A stretch of DNA of 64,000 nucleotides from Blastomussa wellsi (taxonomy: Eukaryota > Cnidaria > Anthozoa > Scleractinia > Plerogyridae). Below are positions 1 to 9,605 of this stretch, one piece after another. The stretch is from contig OX393565.1 in the NCBI GenBank assembly GCA_947652115.1, forward strand, positions 7,286,021 through 7,350,020, in the 5' to 3' direction. The first letter of the stretch is position 1; each line of letters opens with the position of its first letter. The notes beneath the pieces are model-generated. The model ran no database searches and had not been told where the DNA came from. It saw only the letters and a list, made by a program, of their open reading frames with translations. The position numbers were made by a program, and so were the translations under genes.

Positions 1-2
1 GG

Positions 3-563
3 AAACCAAAACGAGTCTGGAAGAGGAACAAATCACCCCCACAACCACCAAATCCGAGCCAAGGAAGCAGTTCTGACGAAGAGCCTGATGGCATAATGAT
101 ATTCTCTCCAGTGCAAGACCAGGAAGAGAGGGAGCCAGAATCGTCAACAGTCGTCAAATCCACCAGTGAGGCAGCCAGTGACCCACCTCCAAATCATCAG
201 AACACTCATGAGGAGACATCTCTGGATGCAGATGCAGATGCAGCTGAATTCCAATTAGCAGCAGACCCAGAAAGTGAGACATTTGATAGAAACCAAGCAG
301 ACCAGGTAGAGGACAATGGACGACCAGCTAGGCAGAGAAGAGCACCTACATTGTTTACTTATGATACATTAGGCACACCCAGTTTCCATCACCCAACGGT
401 GCCAAGTACATCAAACAATGCTGCGGGTGTGACGCCATTGCTAATACCTGTTTTACAAGGACCTGTTGGAGGACCACAAAGTACATGTCTGAACTGTGTC
501 TGGCAATGGGCATACCCTACCTGTTGTGGAAATGCTGGAGTGTATCCTTGCTGGACCAATTGA
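3..563 (+). CDS. Ty3/gypsy polyprotein C-terminal tail (partial at window edge)
   Basis: The frame is open from the window edge to a stop at 561-563, so the 5' part lies outside. It encodes a hydrophilic, Pro/Ser/Glu/Asp-rich tail that begins with a basic stretch (KPKRVWKRNK) and later has GRPARQRRAPTLFTYDTLG. This composition is typical of the region after the integrase in Ty3/gypsy polyproteins. It ends with a Cys/Trp-rich segment (CLNCVWQWAYPTCCG). The call rests mainly on what follows: an untranslated stretch, a polypurine tract and an LTR. No enzymatic domain is visible in the window. The frame is undamaged over about 187 codons, which fits a fairly young insertion. An unrelated host exon ending here is possible but less likely. 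Confidence 0.6.
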   Translation, partial: KPKRVWKRNKSPPQPPNPSQGSSSDEEPDGIMIFSPVQDQEEREPESSTVVKSTSEAASDPPPNHQNTHEETSLDADADAAEFQLAADPESETFDRNQADQVEDNGRPARQRRAPTLFTYDTLGTPSFHHPTVPSTSNNAAGVTPLLIPVLQGPVGGPQSTCLNCVWQWAYPTCCGNAGVYPCWTN

Positions 564-889
564 ACACTGACCCTGATGCATGTGAAACTGTTAACTACGT
601 TGTGTAATATTATTTCATAAACATATTAATTAAGCGTGGACAGAGAACACTTTCCTATCTCTATGAACAGAGGAGTTTTACGTCAAAGTCCTTGAACTTT
701 GGTCATGTAGTCTGATCCAGTCCAAAGTAGTCACAAGTTTTTGTAGATTCTGAAGGCAAGGGCAAGGGCCTGATCACCCCTTCCCCTAAGGAAATACGTG
801 TACGAAAACTAGTATCTTACTGTAAGAGACACTGGTCTCTGTGGCTTATTCGTAATGTCGAGGACGACATTTATTACAGTGGGGGAGTG

Positions 890-1067
890 TGTTAGGGACT
901 AGGACTAGGATATCAAAATCACCTTCCCCACCCACGAGTTGTCACGCTAGGTATTGTGGGAAATAAATCGCACGAGGTCCGTGTTGTCCGCCATGTTGAA
1001 TCAGTATTGAATGTTTGCGTGTGAAAGTGCGAGTGAGAACGCGAGCTCCCTTCTGCGGCCGGTAACA
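890..1067 (+). repeat. 3' LTR of the gypsy element, 178 bp
   Basis: It starts TGTTAGGG and ends GGTAACA, giving 5-bp terminal inverted repeats (TGTTA/TAACA) with TG...CA ends. It follows the polypurine tract directly. The likely target duplication on the right is AATGC. The matching sequence in unit 2 (near 2809-2820) and unit 3 (near 4542-4553) has no insertion there. At 178 bp the LTR is short for Ty3/gypsy. Confidence 0.7.
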
Positions 1068-1091
1068 AATGCAGGGCAATAATGTATTGCA

Positions 1092-1334
1092 ATGAGTTTG
1101 TTTTCTTCGATTTACAATTCCAGACAAAGGATTAGTTCTGTTCATGATTTCATCAACATAATGAATATTGGGAATCAGTTGTATTCAAGTTTGTCTCAAT
1201 TAGCAAGACAGTCGTATTTAATGCAGACCAAATTGCCAACAATGTTAAATGTGTTTGAGGCTGACTATCAACTAGAATACAGGGTAAAAGTTACACCAGG
1301 AATATACAATGCTCAGTTGCCTGTGTTATGCTAG
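1092..1334 (+). pseudogene. Fragment like the Cys box of OTU/C76-type proteases in Helitron-like polyproteins, unit 1
   Basis: An 80-codon frame encodes MSLFSSIYNSRQR, HDFINIMNIGNQLY, LSQLARQSYLMQT and then LPTMLNVFEADYQLEY. Related copies lie at 2762-2977 and near 4547-4708. In unit 2 the upstream part reads FGQNAGQQCVAMSL, which resembles the catalytic-Cys box of OTU/UL36-type cysteine proteases found in some Helitron-like animal transposons. Stops break every copy: before the Met in units 1 and 3, and after MQT in units 2 and 3. The family call is from memory of similar cnidarian sequences and is uncertain. The fragment is a passenger of the tandem unit. Confidence 0.35.
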
Positions 1335-2145
1335 AGCTGTAAAACAATCAACAAAAGACAACGGAGATTTCATCATGTCAAAATTCTGACGTTCACAGCT
1401 GGATATACCAGAAATGAAGCCCAAGTTTACGCAGACATGCGTCTTGTTGACAAAAAATTCACGGACGAGCACTATCCATCCGGGTATTTTCCTCGGCGGG
1501 GCACTATGCGTTGATAGTGCCCCCCCCCCCCCCCGCGGATGAACACTATCTATAATATTATAGGATGAGGACAGCCACACTAAAAAACAGGTTTTCAGTA
1601 AACAATTGAAAATCGATTGAAACACTGGGAAGATTGGAGCGGATTTCTAGATGTACTCGACGCGTACCTATGATTTCAGATTGAGGTAAACATTTTTCAA
1701 AGTGAGAAAACTAGTGTCCAGGCCAGCAGAGCCCCAAAGCTGACTGTGCCCCTTTAAGGCACAGACAGCTTTGTTGTCATTCTTAGCAACAGGTTGATTG
1801 GCCTTCGTCTCCGAGTCAGGTCCATGCAGCGAATTATTGTAAACGCTATGGCAACGCTATGAGTACGCTATGAGTACAAAGGAACATACCGACCTGCTGT
1901 CTACCGCGATCGAAATCAATCAAGTTTTTTTTTTATTATTTTATTTATTTGTTTATCACATAAATAAACTTGCATAAATTACTGTTACATAAGAATTCGC
2001 ATTAGATGTAACGTTTACCATTTCTTTACCCTTTTAATATTGTCCTTGATAAGTTTAGGGCCTCATTAAAACTTACACAACAAAAACAACAACAATCTCA
2101 ATTTTTAGCGTATCTTGGATAAATAGAGAAAGCTAAACAAGTCCG

Positions 2146-2523
2146 TTACAGGATGGAATTAAGAGTAGTGAATCCGTATCTCTGCGGTGCTCTGGAGGAC
2201 CCGACATCTCTGCCTTGTAACTTTGAGTTCACGAGATATTCTTTGCCCATTTTCTCCTGACACCATACAAGCACCTTGTCAATATTCGGCGTTTCTACAC
2301 CAACAATTTCTGCAATACCCCGTATGACAACCAAACCATATGGAACGTCTTCCGTCATGTAATGGTGCATGAAATCTGGCATGAATTTACCGTCTTGTGT
2401 TGTCTTGACCGGGTGTTTGAGCCCTTGGTAGGCAGCATTAGTTTGTATCGCCTTGTCAAGGGTCGACTTGTCTGCGATATCATGAGGGAAACGTTGTACA
2501 AGCGACTGATGAATGTGGACAAC
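2146..2523 (-). CDS. Opine dehydrogenase terminal exon, distal copy (unit 1)
   Basis: It encodes 125 residues and a stop, beginning VVHIHQSLVQRFPHD after a TTGTTGCAG acceptor and ending GFTTLNSIL. This is the C-terminal third of the substrate-binding helical domain (octopine dehydrogenase family). It matches the plus-strand paralogue's terminal exon (63269-63646) in length, phase 0 and ending. Compared with unit 2 it differs by one residue (HHY for HRY), so it shows no sign of decay. Minus-strand AATAAA signals lie about 200 bp downstream (near 1940-1950). It is separated from exon B by the two other copies, so it can be used only by skipping them. Confidence 0.85.
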   Translation of the reverse strand, partial: VVHIHQSLVQRFPHDIADKSTLDKAIQTNAAYQGLKHPVKTTQDGKFMPDFMHHYMTEDVPYGLVVIRGIAEIVGVETPNIDKVLVWCQEKMGKEYLVNSKLQGRDVGSSRAPQRYGFTTLNSIL

Positions 2524-2761
2524 CTGCAACAAAGAGTTTATTTCACGAAAAAGACATTATATCCTGATTCACGAGAATCTGAATAGCATAGTAACATAAT
2601 GGGAGAAAAGACAATACCCTTATCTTTCTATGCACTGTCCTTGTTTTTGCGAACGATCGTAATTAGGTAGGAAGGTTAGTAGGTTGGTATGTAATGGGCC
2701 TTTAGTTCTGACAAACGGTCACAAAACCTGCCATGCTGGATAGCAAAAGAATACGTCAAGA

Positions 2762-2977
2762 ATGACTTTTGCCGCACCATATAGCCAAGATAATAAGTTG
2801 GTATTTGGACAAAATGCAGGGCAACAATGTGTAGCAATGAGTTTGTTTTCTTCGATTTACAATTCCAGACAAAGGATTAGTTCTGTTCATGATTTCATCA
2901 ACATAATGAATATTGGGAATCAACTGTATTTAAGTTTGTCTCAATTAGCAAGACAGTCGTATTTAATGCAGACATAA
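2762..2977 (+). pseudogene. Same OTU/C76-like fragment, unit 2
   Basis: This 71-codon frame includes the putative Cys box (AGQQCVAMSL) that stops interrupt in units 1 and 3, and then ends at a TAA just after MQT. It is a truncated remnant repeated with the array. See the unit 1 entry for the basis of the call. Confidence 0.35.
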
Positions 2978-4546
2978 TTTCCAACAATGTTAAATGTGTT
3001 TGAGGCTGACTATCAACTAGAATACAGGGTAAAAGTTACACCAGGAATATACAATGCTCAGTTGCCTGTGCTATGCTAGAGCTGTAAAACAATCAACAAA
3101 AGACAACGGAGATTTCATCATGTCAAAATTCTGACGTTCACAGCTGGATATACCAGAAATGAAGCCCAAGTTTACGCAGACATGCGTCTTGTTAACAAAA
3201 AATTCACGGACGAGCACTATCCATCCGGGTATTTTCCTCGGCGGGGCACTATGCGCTGATAGTGCCCCCCGCGGATGAACAATATCTATAATATCATAGG
3301 ATGAGGACAGCCACACTCAAAAACAGGTTTTCAGTAAACAATTGAAAATCGATTGAAACACTGGGAAGATTGGAGCGGATTTCTAGATGTACTCGACGCG
3401 AACCTATGATTTCAGGTTGAGGTAAACATTTTTCAAAGTGAGAAAACTAGAGTCCAGGCCAGCAGAGCCCCAAAGCTGACTGTGCCCCTTTAAGGACGTG
3501 ACAGCTTTGTTGTCATTCTTAGCAACAGGTTGATTGGCCTTCGTCTCCGAGTCAGGTCCATGCAGCGAATTATTGTAAACGCTATGGCAACACTATGAGT
3601 ACGCTATGAGTACAAAGGAACATACCGACCTGCTGTCTACCGCGATCGAAATCAATCAAGTTTTTTTATTATTTTATTTATTTGTTTATCACATAAATAA
3701 ACTTGCATAAATTACTGTTACATAAGAATTCGCATTAGATGTAACGTTTACCATTTCTTTACCCTTTTAATATTGTCCTTGATAAGTTTAGGGCCTCATT
3801 AAAACTTACACAACAAAAACAACAACAATCTCAATTTTTAGCGTATCTTGGATAAATAGAGAAAGCTAAACAAGTCCGTTACAGGATGGAATTAAGAGTA
3901 GTGAATCCGTATCTCTGCGGTGCTCTGGATGACCCGACATCTCTGCCTTGTAACTTTGAGTTCACGAGATATTCTTTGCCCATTTTCTCCTGACACCATA
4001 CAAGCACCTTGTCAATATTCGGCGTTTCTACACCAACAATTTCTGCAATACCCCGTATGACAACCAAACCATATGGAACGTCTTCCGTCATGTAACGGTG
4101 CATGAAATCTGGCATGAATTTACCGTCTTGTGTTGTCTTGACCGGGTGTTTGAGCCCTTGGTAGGCAGCATTAGTTTGTATCGCCTTGTCAAGGGTCGAC
4201 TTGTCTGCGATATCATGAGGGAAACGTTGTACAAGCGACTGATGAATGTGGACAACCTGCAACAAAGAGTTTATTTCACGAAAAAGACATTATATCCTGA
4301 TTCACGAGAATCTGAATAGCATAGTAACATAATGGGAGAAAAGACAATACCCTTATCTTTCTATGCACTGTCCTTGTTTTTGCGAACGATCGTAATTAGG
4401 TAGGAAGGTTAGTAGGTTGGTATGTAATGGGCCTTTAGTTCTGACAAACGGTCACAAAACCTGCCATGCTGGATAGCAAAAGAATACGTCAAGAATGACT
4501 TTTGCCGCACCATATAGCCAAGATAATAAGTTGGTATTTGGACAAA
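2814..4546. repeat. Tandem unit 2 of the terminal-exon array
   Basis: It is nearly identical to unit 1 along its length and ends at the next copy of the landmark at 4547. It carries an intact terminal exon at 3879-4256. The junction with unit 3 reads through AAGTTGGTATTTGGAC, the same as the unit 1/unit 2 junction, so the array is head to tail. Confidence 0.92.
3879..4256 (-). CDS. Opine dehydrogenase terminal exon, middle copy (unit 2)
   Basis: It encodes 125 residues plus stop with the same TTGTTGCAG acceptor and phase 0. The protein is intact and almost identical to the distal copy (one substitution). The reading frame, acceptor and downstream A/T-rich polyadenylation region are all preserved. 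Family knowledge: this region packs against the NAD domain and closes the substrate pocket in opine dehydrogenases. Confidence 0.85.
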   Translation of the reverse strand, partial: VVHIHQSLVQRFPHDIADKSTLDKAIQTNAAYQGLKHPVKTTQDGKFMPDFMHRYMTEDVPYGLVVIRGIAEIVGVETPNIDKVLVWCQEKMGKEYLVNSKLQGRDVGSSRAPQRYGFTTLNSIL

Positions 4547-6171
4547 ATGCAGGGCAACAATGAGTAGCAATGAGTTTGTTTTCTTCGATTTACAATTCCA
4601 GACAAAGGATTAGTTCTGTTCATGATTTCATCAACATAATGAATATTGGGAATCAACTGTATTCAAGTTTGTCTCAATTAGCAAGACAGTCGTATTTAAT
4701 GCAGACATAATTTCCAACAATGTTAAATGTGTTTGAGGCTGACTATCAACTAGAATACAGGGTAAAAGTTACACCAGGAATATACAATGCTCAGTTGCCT
4801 GTGCTATGCTAGAGCTGTAAAACAATCAACGAAAGACAACGGAGATTTCATCATGTCAAAATTCTGACGTTCACAGCTCGATATACCAGAAATGAAGCCC
4901 AAGTTTACGCAGACATGCGTCTTGTATTTTCCTCGGCGGGGCACTATGCGCTGATAGTGCCCCCCGCGGATGAACAATATCTATAATATCATAGGATGAG
5001 GACAGCCACACTCAAAAACAGGTTTTCAGTAAACAATTGAAAATCGATTGAAACACTGGGAAGATTGGAGCGGATTTCTAGATTACTCGACGCGTACCTA
5101 TGATTTCAGGTTGAGGTAAACATTTTTCAAAGTGAGAAAACTAGTGTCCAGGCCCCTTTAAGGCACAGACAGCTTTGTTGTCATTCTTAGCAACAGGTTC
5201 ATTGGCCTTCGTCTCCGAGTAAGGTCCATGCAGCGAATTATTGTAAATGCTATGGCAACGCTATGAGTACGCTATGAGTACAAAGGAACATACCGACCTG
5301 CTGTCTACCGCGATCGAAATCAATCAAGTTTTTTTATTATTTTATTTATTTGTTTATCACATAAATAAACTTGCATAAATTACTGTTACATAAGAATTCG
5401 CATTAGATGTAACGTTTACCATTTCTTTACCCTTTTAATATTGTCCTTGATAAGTTTAGGGCCTCATTAAAACTTCCACAACAAAAACAACAACAATCTC
5501 AATTTTTAGCGTATCTTGGATAAATAGAGAAAGCTAAACAAGTCCGTTACAGGATGGAATTAAGAGTAGTGAATCCGTATCTCTGCGGTGCTCTGGATGA
5601 CCCGACATCTCTGCCTTGTAACTTTGAGTTCACGAGATATTCTTTGCCCATTTTCTCCTGACACCATAAAAGCACCTTGTCAATATTCGGCGTTTCTACA
5701 CCAACAATTTCTGCAATACCCCGTATGACAACCAAACCATATGGAACGTCTTCCGTCATGTAACGGTGCATGAAATCTGGCATGAATTTACCGTCTTGTG
5801 TTGTCTTGACCGGGTGCTTGAGCCCCTGGTATGCAGCATTGGTCTGTATCGCCTTGTGAAGGGTCGACTTGTCTGTGATATCATGAGGGAAACGTTGTAC
5901 AAGCGACTGATGAATGTGGACAACCTGCAACGAAGAGTTTATTTCACGAAACAGACATTATATCCTGATTCACGAGAATCTGAATAGAATAGTAACATAA
6001 TGGGAGAAAAGACAATACCCTTATCTTTCTATGCACTGTCCTTGTTTTTGCGAACGACCGTAATTAGGTAGGAAGGTTAGTAGGTTGGTATGTAATGGGC
6101 CTTTTCTGACAAACGGTCACAAAACCTGCCATGCTGGATAGCAAAAGAATACGTCAAGAATGACTTTTGCC
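4547..6171. repeat. Tandem unit 3 of the terminal-exon array, truncated on the right
   Basis: It matches units 1 and 2 up to GAATGACTTTTGCC at about 6171, then passes directly into a TGTCTG microsatellite. A block of about 40 bp present in the others after CATGCGTCTTGT (3178-3190 in unit 2) is missing here near 4925, and about 20 bp is missing near 5150. It is the copy nearest the rest of the gene and the most diverged in its exon. Confidence 0.9.
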
Positions 6172-9100
6172 TGTGTGTGTCTGTCTGTCTGTCCGTCCTT
6201 CTGATTGTCTGTATGTCTGCCTGTATGTCTGTCTGTCTGTCTGTCCGTCCTTCTGATTGTCTGTATGTCTGCCTGTCTGTCTGCCTGTATGTCTGTCTGT
6301 ATGTCTGTCTGTCCGTCCTTCTGATTGTCTGTATGTCTGCCTGTATGTCTGTATGTCTGTCTGTATGTCTGCTTGTATGTCTGTCTGTATGTCTGCCTGT
6401 CTGTCTGCTTGTATGTCTGTCTGTACGTCTGTCTGTATGTCTGTCTGTATGTCTGCTTGTATGTCTGTCTGTATGTGTGCCTGTATGTCTGTCTGTATGT
6501 CTGCTTGTATGTCTGTCTGTATGTCTGCTTGTATGTCTGTCTGTATGTCTGCCTGTATGTCTGCCTGTATGTCTGCCTGTATGTCTGTCTGTATGTCTGC
6601 TTGTATGTCTGTCTGTATGTCTGCCTGTATGTCTGTCCATCCGTCTATCTGTTTTTCTGTGTGTCTCTGGACGTCTGTCTGTCAGTCTGTCTGTTGGCCA
6701 AATGTTTCCAAACGAATTTGTCTGGATTGGTACAAATGTTCTCTCCGACCAAAGAGCTGCAGCCATTGTTTTCTGCTGAACATGAATTTTACTTAACAAT
6801 CCCTTACACCCTACAATAGAACTCAAATTCGCCTCTTACTCATTTGTACCTGTCATATCAACCTCACAAGGACAAGGTGTATTAAAAATAAGGGATTCTA
6901 CAATTCTTACATTAGTCATGTCAGCTTCAATGTTCCAATCAAGGGCCTTGCCAATGTTTACAATCTCATCTGATACACTGGACAAAAGGCTTGCAGTTGA
7001 CTCAGTCAAGGCACTGTAGAACGGGGGTGGCTCGTCAAGCGGTTCCCCATCCCACCCTTTCCATTGACCATATAGTATTGACGTGTGCAAGTAGGCGTTA
7101 GTGCTCATTAACTGAACACCCAGCAGGTGACCAGAGACATTCAGTTTAGGGAGGGGACCCAAAAGGTATTGCAGTGTGGAAACTGGGTCCATCTTGGGTT
7201 CAACACCTCCTTCCTGTGAAAAGAGACATATATAGAGCTCAATAGGACTCGCCAGTAGAGAATAACGACGATCATACGATTTTTTTGAGAAACTTAACTG
7301 TGAGTATGTAGTTGTTTTCAATACGTTTTGGAGTGAATTATTTGCAGGACTAAAATGGTTCACGTAGAACAATCACCACTTTAACGTATTAATGCATTTC
7401 GTTGACAATTTGTTAGCCAACTCGGTCCACGGTCTCAGTCGTCGGCTAAGTATCAGGCGATATTCAGTGCAAATTCTTCGTCACATTTCTTGATACTAAG
7501 AAAAGTGTAAAGAATATGATGTGCCCCCCAATATATATATATATATATATTTTTATGGAATACAATAAACACTGGAGAAAACAACATGGACACGTCTCGG
7601 AATGTCGCTTTCTGTTTTACATAATTATCGTGTAGGGCCCTCTAAAGATATATTTCTTTAAACTAACACAGAAAATTCTGTTTGTGATTTTTAGCTGAAT
7701 ATTGAAGTGGAAGACACCTTTGGAGAATAAAATTTTATTATCAGAATTTACGGCTGTTGTTGCCTTCCCGAAAATCGTTGTTGGCGTCTTCCCTTACCCA
7801 AAATGGAATTTGTATTTCTGCAATTTAACAGACACTATATTTGGTATGTCACTAAAGCTTGAGGTGACATTTTACTAAAAAATGCCCATAACAGGACTTC
7901 CGAACAGATATTTAACAGAACGTAAATGTTCCGTTGGTTAACCCTATCAACTGACTTGCCCAACACACAAACACCTCAAATTTCTGCAACTCGTAATATT
8001 TTTACGCCAAAAGAAGGAGGCTCGAAAGAGTTGTCTCACTGTTATAATAGTACCTGTAAAACGATGCAGGACTACAGAAAAGTTGTTACGATCATTCGGA
8101 CAAGGTAAGAATAGATTTAGAACTCTGTTATTGGGTAATACTTTAAGAATGTTTATGACGTCATAGCGGTTACCACCTCAACAGTGACAAAAGAACCCCC
8201 AAATTTCAGTTTTTGCCAATTACCTTTAAAACTAAGTCGGTGACGTGCCATTTTTAATTCATTATTTAAAAGATCGCTTAATTCTGTATTTTATCTACAA
8301 GTATTAGAAAAATCTGTGTGGAGGAAATTCAGCTTTATTAAAAAATGCATTCTATAAATTACAAGAAATTCCACAACACAGTTTTTGCTCAAACTTTTTT
8401 ATTTGAGTCAGCATACTGAATGTAAACCGCATGCAAAAAAACAAGGTAGGTCACCGAGTTAATTTTCGAAATGAAAAATAAAAATAAATAAATCAATAAA
8501 AATCAATGTGGGAAGTTAAAAAATTTTCAAGTTTTCTGCCCACACGACATAGAATCCTGCCATCTTGTGGCTGTTAGGCGAGTGGAAATAGGGTCTCTAA
8601 GTGCGAGGAACCACACTCATTGAATAAATTCACGTAATGGGTCCACTACAACATTTTGGCAAAGGCACGTTCACTTCAGAGATTTATTTGCAATATTTTT
8701 CGGGTTACAGACACTGTAGCCAACGAAGCGCGATTTTTCAAAATTAGGGTGTTCTTCAGCGCATGTTTTCTCCAAAACGAAGTCGGTGACCCCCATTTTT
8801 TACATTTCGGACATTAGTAACTCATTATCTTACAGTGGCGAGAGTCTCAATGTTAGAATTTTTTATCGTGAACTCTACACTGACTGAGACATATTGTTAC
8901 CTTCACGGCTCCCAAAAGGGTCTCCTTGGTACCAAGAACCTCACACTCGACATCAAACTCAGTGTTGCGGCAAACCCAAGGTGACGACTCAAAATTCATG
9001 ACGGTGCATTGCCGGGACACATCACCCAGCACCTCACGTACTTGGAATTCAAAACCTGGCCCCCCCGGTAGACCAACTATCATTGTGCCAGGTTTTATGT

Positions 9101-9419
9101 GAGGTTTCAAGCCATCTAGAAAACTTTCATGGACGAATGCTGGCACTACAAAGACGACGATGTCAACATCTCGAAGCGCCTCGGCTGGGTTATTGGTTAC
9201 CAGTGCAGGTTTGGACGTAATAGAAGTTGTTTTATTTCCCTTTCGAAGGAAAGTAACCTTGAGGTCGTCGGTATGCATTGCGGTGTTCCAACGCTCTGCT
9301 TCATTTTGATTGGTTAACACTCGTACATGTGTACGTTTCATAGATGATGCAATACTGGCGAATGCGTGTGCTTCACTGCCACTACCACAAATCGACAGCT
9401 TTATGTCTTTACGTCTGTC
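5547..9419 (-). CDS. Opine dehydrogenase (octopine/tauropine type), 5' end not found
   Basis: Minus-strand exons are A 8901-9419 (173 aa), B 6911-7213 (101 aa) and C 5547-5924 (125 aa plus stop); alternative C exons lie at 3879-4256 and 2146-2523. All junctions are phase 0 with GT-AG sites. Exon A carries the Rossmann motif GSGSEAHA and the later VVFVVPAFVHESFL and GLPGGPGFEFQVR blocks. Exon B has SGHLLGVQLMSTNAYLHTS...YGQW, which includes the likely catalytic His. Opine dehydrogenases are cytosolic and condense pyruvate with an amino acid using NADH, regenerating NAD+ during hypoxia. The sum is 399 aa, the family length. Exon A begins right after TAG at an acceptor (codons D R R K D I K L), with no in-frame ATG, so a 5' exon is missing from this model. 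The ISG12-like gene ends only about 150 bp upstream. The substrate amino acid cannot be told. Confidence 0.82.
6168..6690. repeat. TGTCTG/TATGTCTG microsatellite, ~520 bp
   Basis: An imperfect array of TGTC, TGTATGTCTG and GCCTG units in intron 2 of the minus-strand opine dehydrogenase. It is open in several frames on both strands (poly-CLSV/CMSV or DRHT), which is a repeat artefact and not coding. It abuts the truncated right edge of tandem unit 3. Confidence 0.95.
7214..8900. other. Intron 1 of the minus-strand opine dehydrogenase
   Basis: A/T-rich sequence between exons B and A with no coding potential that I can support. It includes an (AT)n tract at about 7530-7550. The 60-codon frame at 7926-8108 has no recognisable domain. 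Confidence 0.7.
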
Positions 9420-9441
9420 CTATAAATTGATATAAATTAAA

Positions 9442-9605
9442 TTAATTTTGTCCCAAACATTAGACTTTCAACATTATATTAAAAATTTCTAGTTTAGGCA
9501 TACAAATAGCATTGCTCCTAGGGTTAATTTTGTCCCAAACATTAGACTTTCAACATTATATTAAAAATTTCTAGTTTAGGCATACAAATAGCATTGCTCC
9601 TAGGG
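9442..9605. repeat. 82-bp tandem duplication covering the ISG12-like 3' end
   Basis: Two adjacent copies (9442-9523 and 9524-9605) of a block starting TTAATTTTGTCCC and ending CTCCTAGGG TT appear identical. The second copy contains the last codons and stop of the ISG12-like exon 3; the first is a non-coding echo between that gene and opine dehydrogenase exon A. Confidence 0.9.

Larger units (their letters stand above)
1..1067 (+). mobile_element. 3' end of a Ty3/gypsy LTR retrotransposon
   Basis: The order on the plus strand is polyprotein tail (to 563), about 315 bp of untranslated sequence, a purine-rich tract near 877-889 (AGTGGGGGAG) and a short LTR (890-1067). The 5' half lies outside the window. 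The base after the LTR rejoins sequence that is continuous in the two downstream tandem units (2814 and 4547), so the right insertion boundary can be placed precisely. Confidence 0.7.
1068..2813. repeat. Tandem unit 1 of a ~1.74 kb array carrying an opine dehydrogenase terminal exon
   Basis: The landmark ATGCAGGGCAA recurs at 1069, 2814 and 4547, giving periods of 1745 and 1733 bp. Each unit contains, in order: a fragment of a cysteine-protease-like frame, a GC-rich palindromic motif, an A/T-rich polyadenylation region, the terminal exon (minus strand) and upstream intron sequence. Unit 1 has a run of about 18 C at 1520-1537 where the others have six. Its left part is displaced by the gypsy insertion. 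Confidence 0.92.

Noticed and set aside
6077..6826. Long open frames on both strands (DRHT-rich, CLSV-rich)
   Set aside because: They are products of the TGTCTG microsatellite, open in several frames at once, with no domain or splice support.
8853..9341. Opine dehydrogenase start at 9341 (MKRTHVRV)
   Set aside because: The codon is internal; the Rossmann motif GSGSEAHA lies upstream of it in the same frame, so the exon must begin at 9419.
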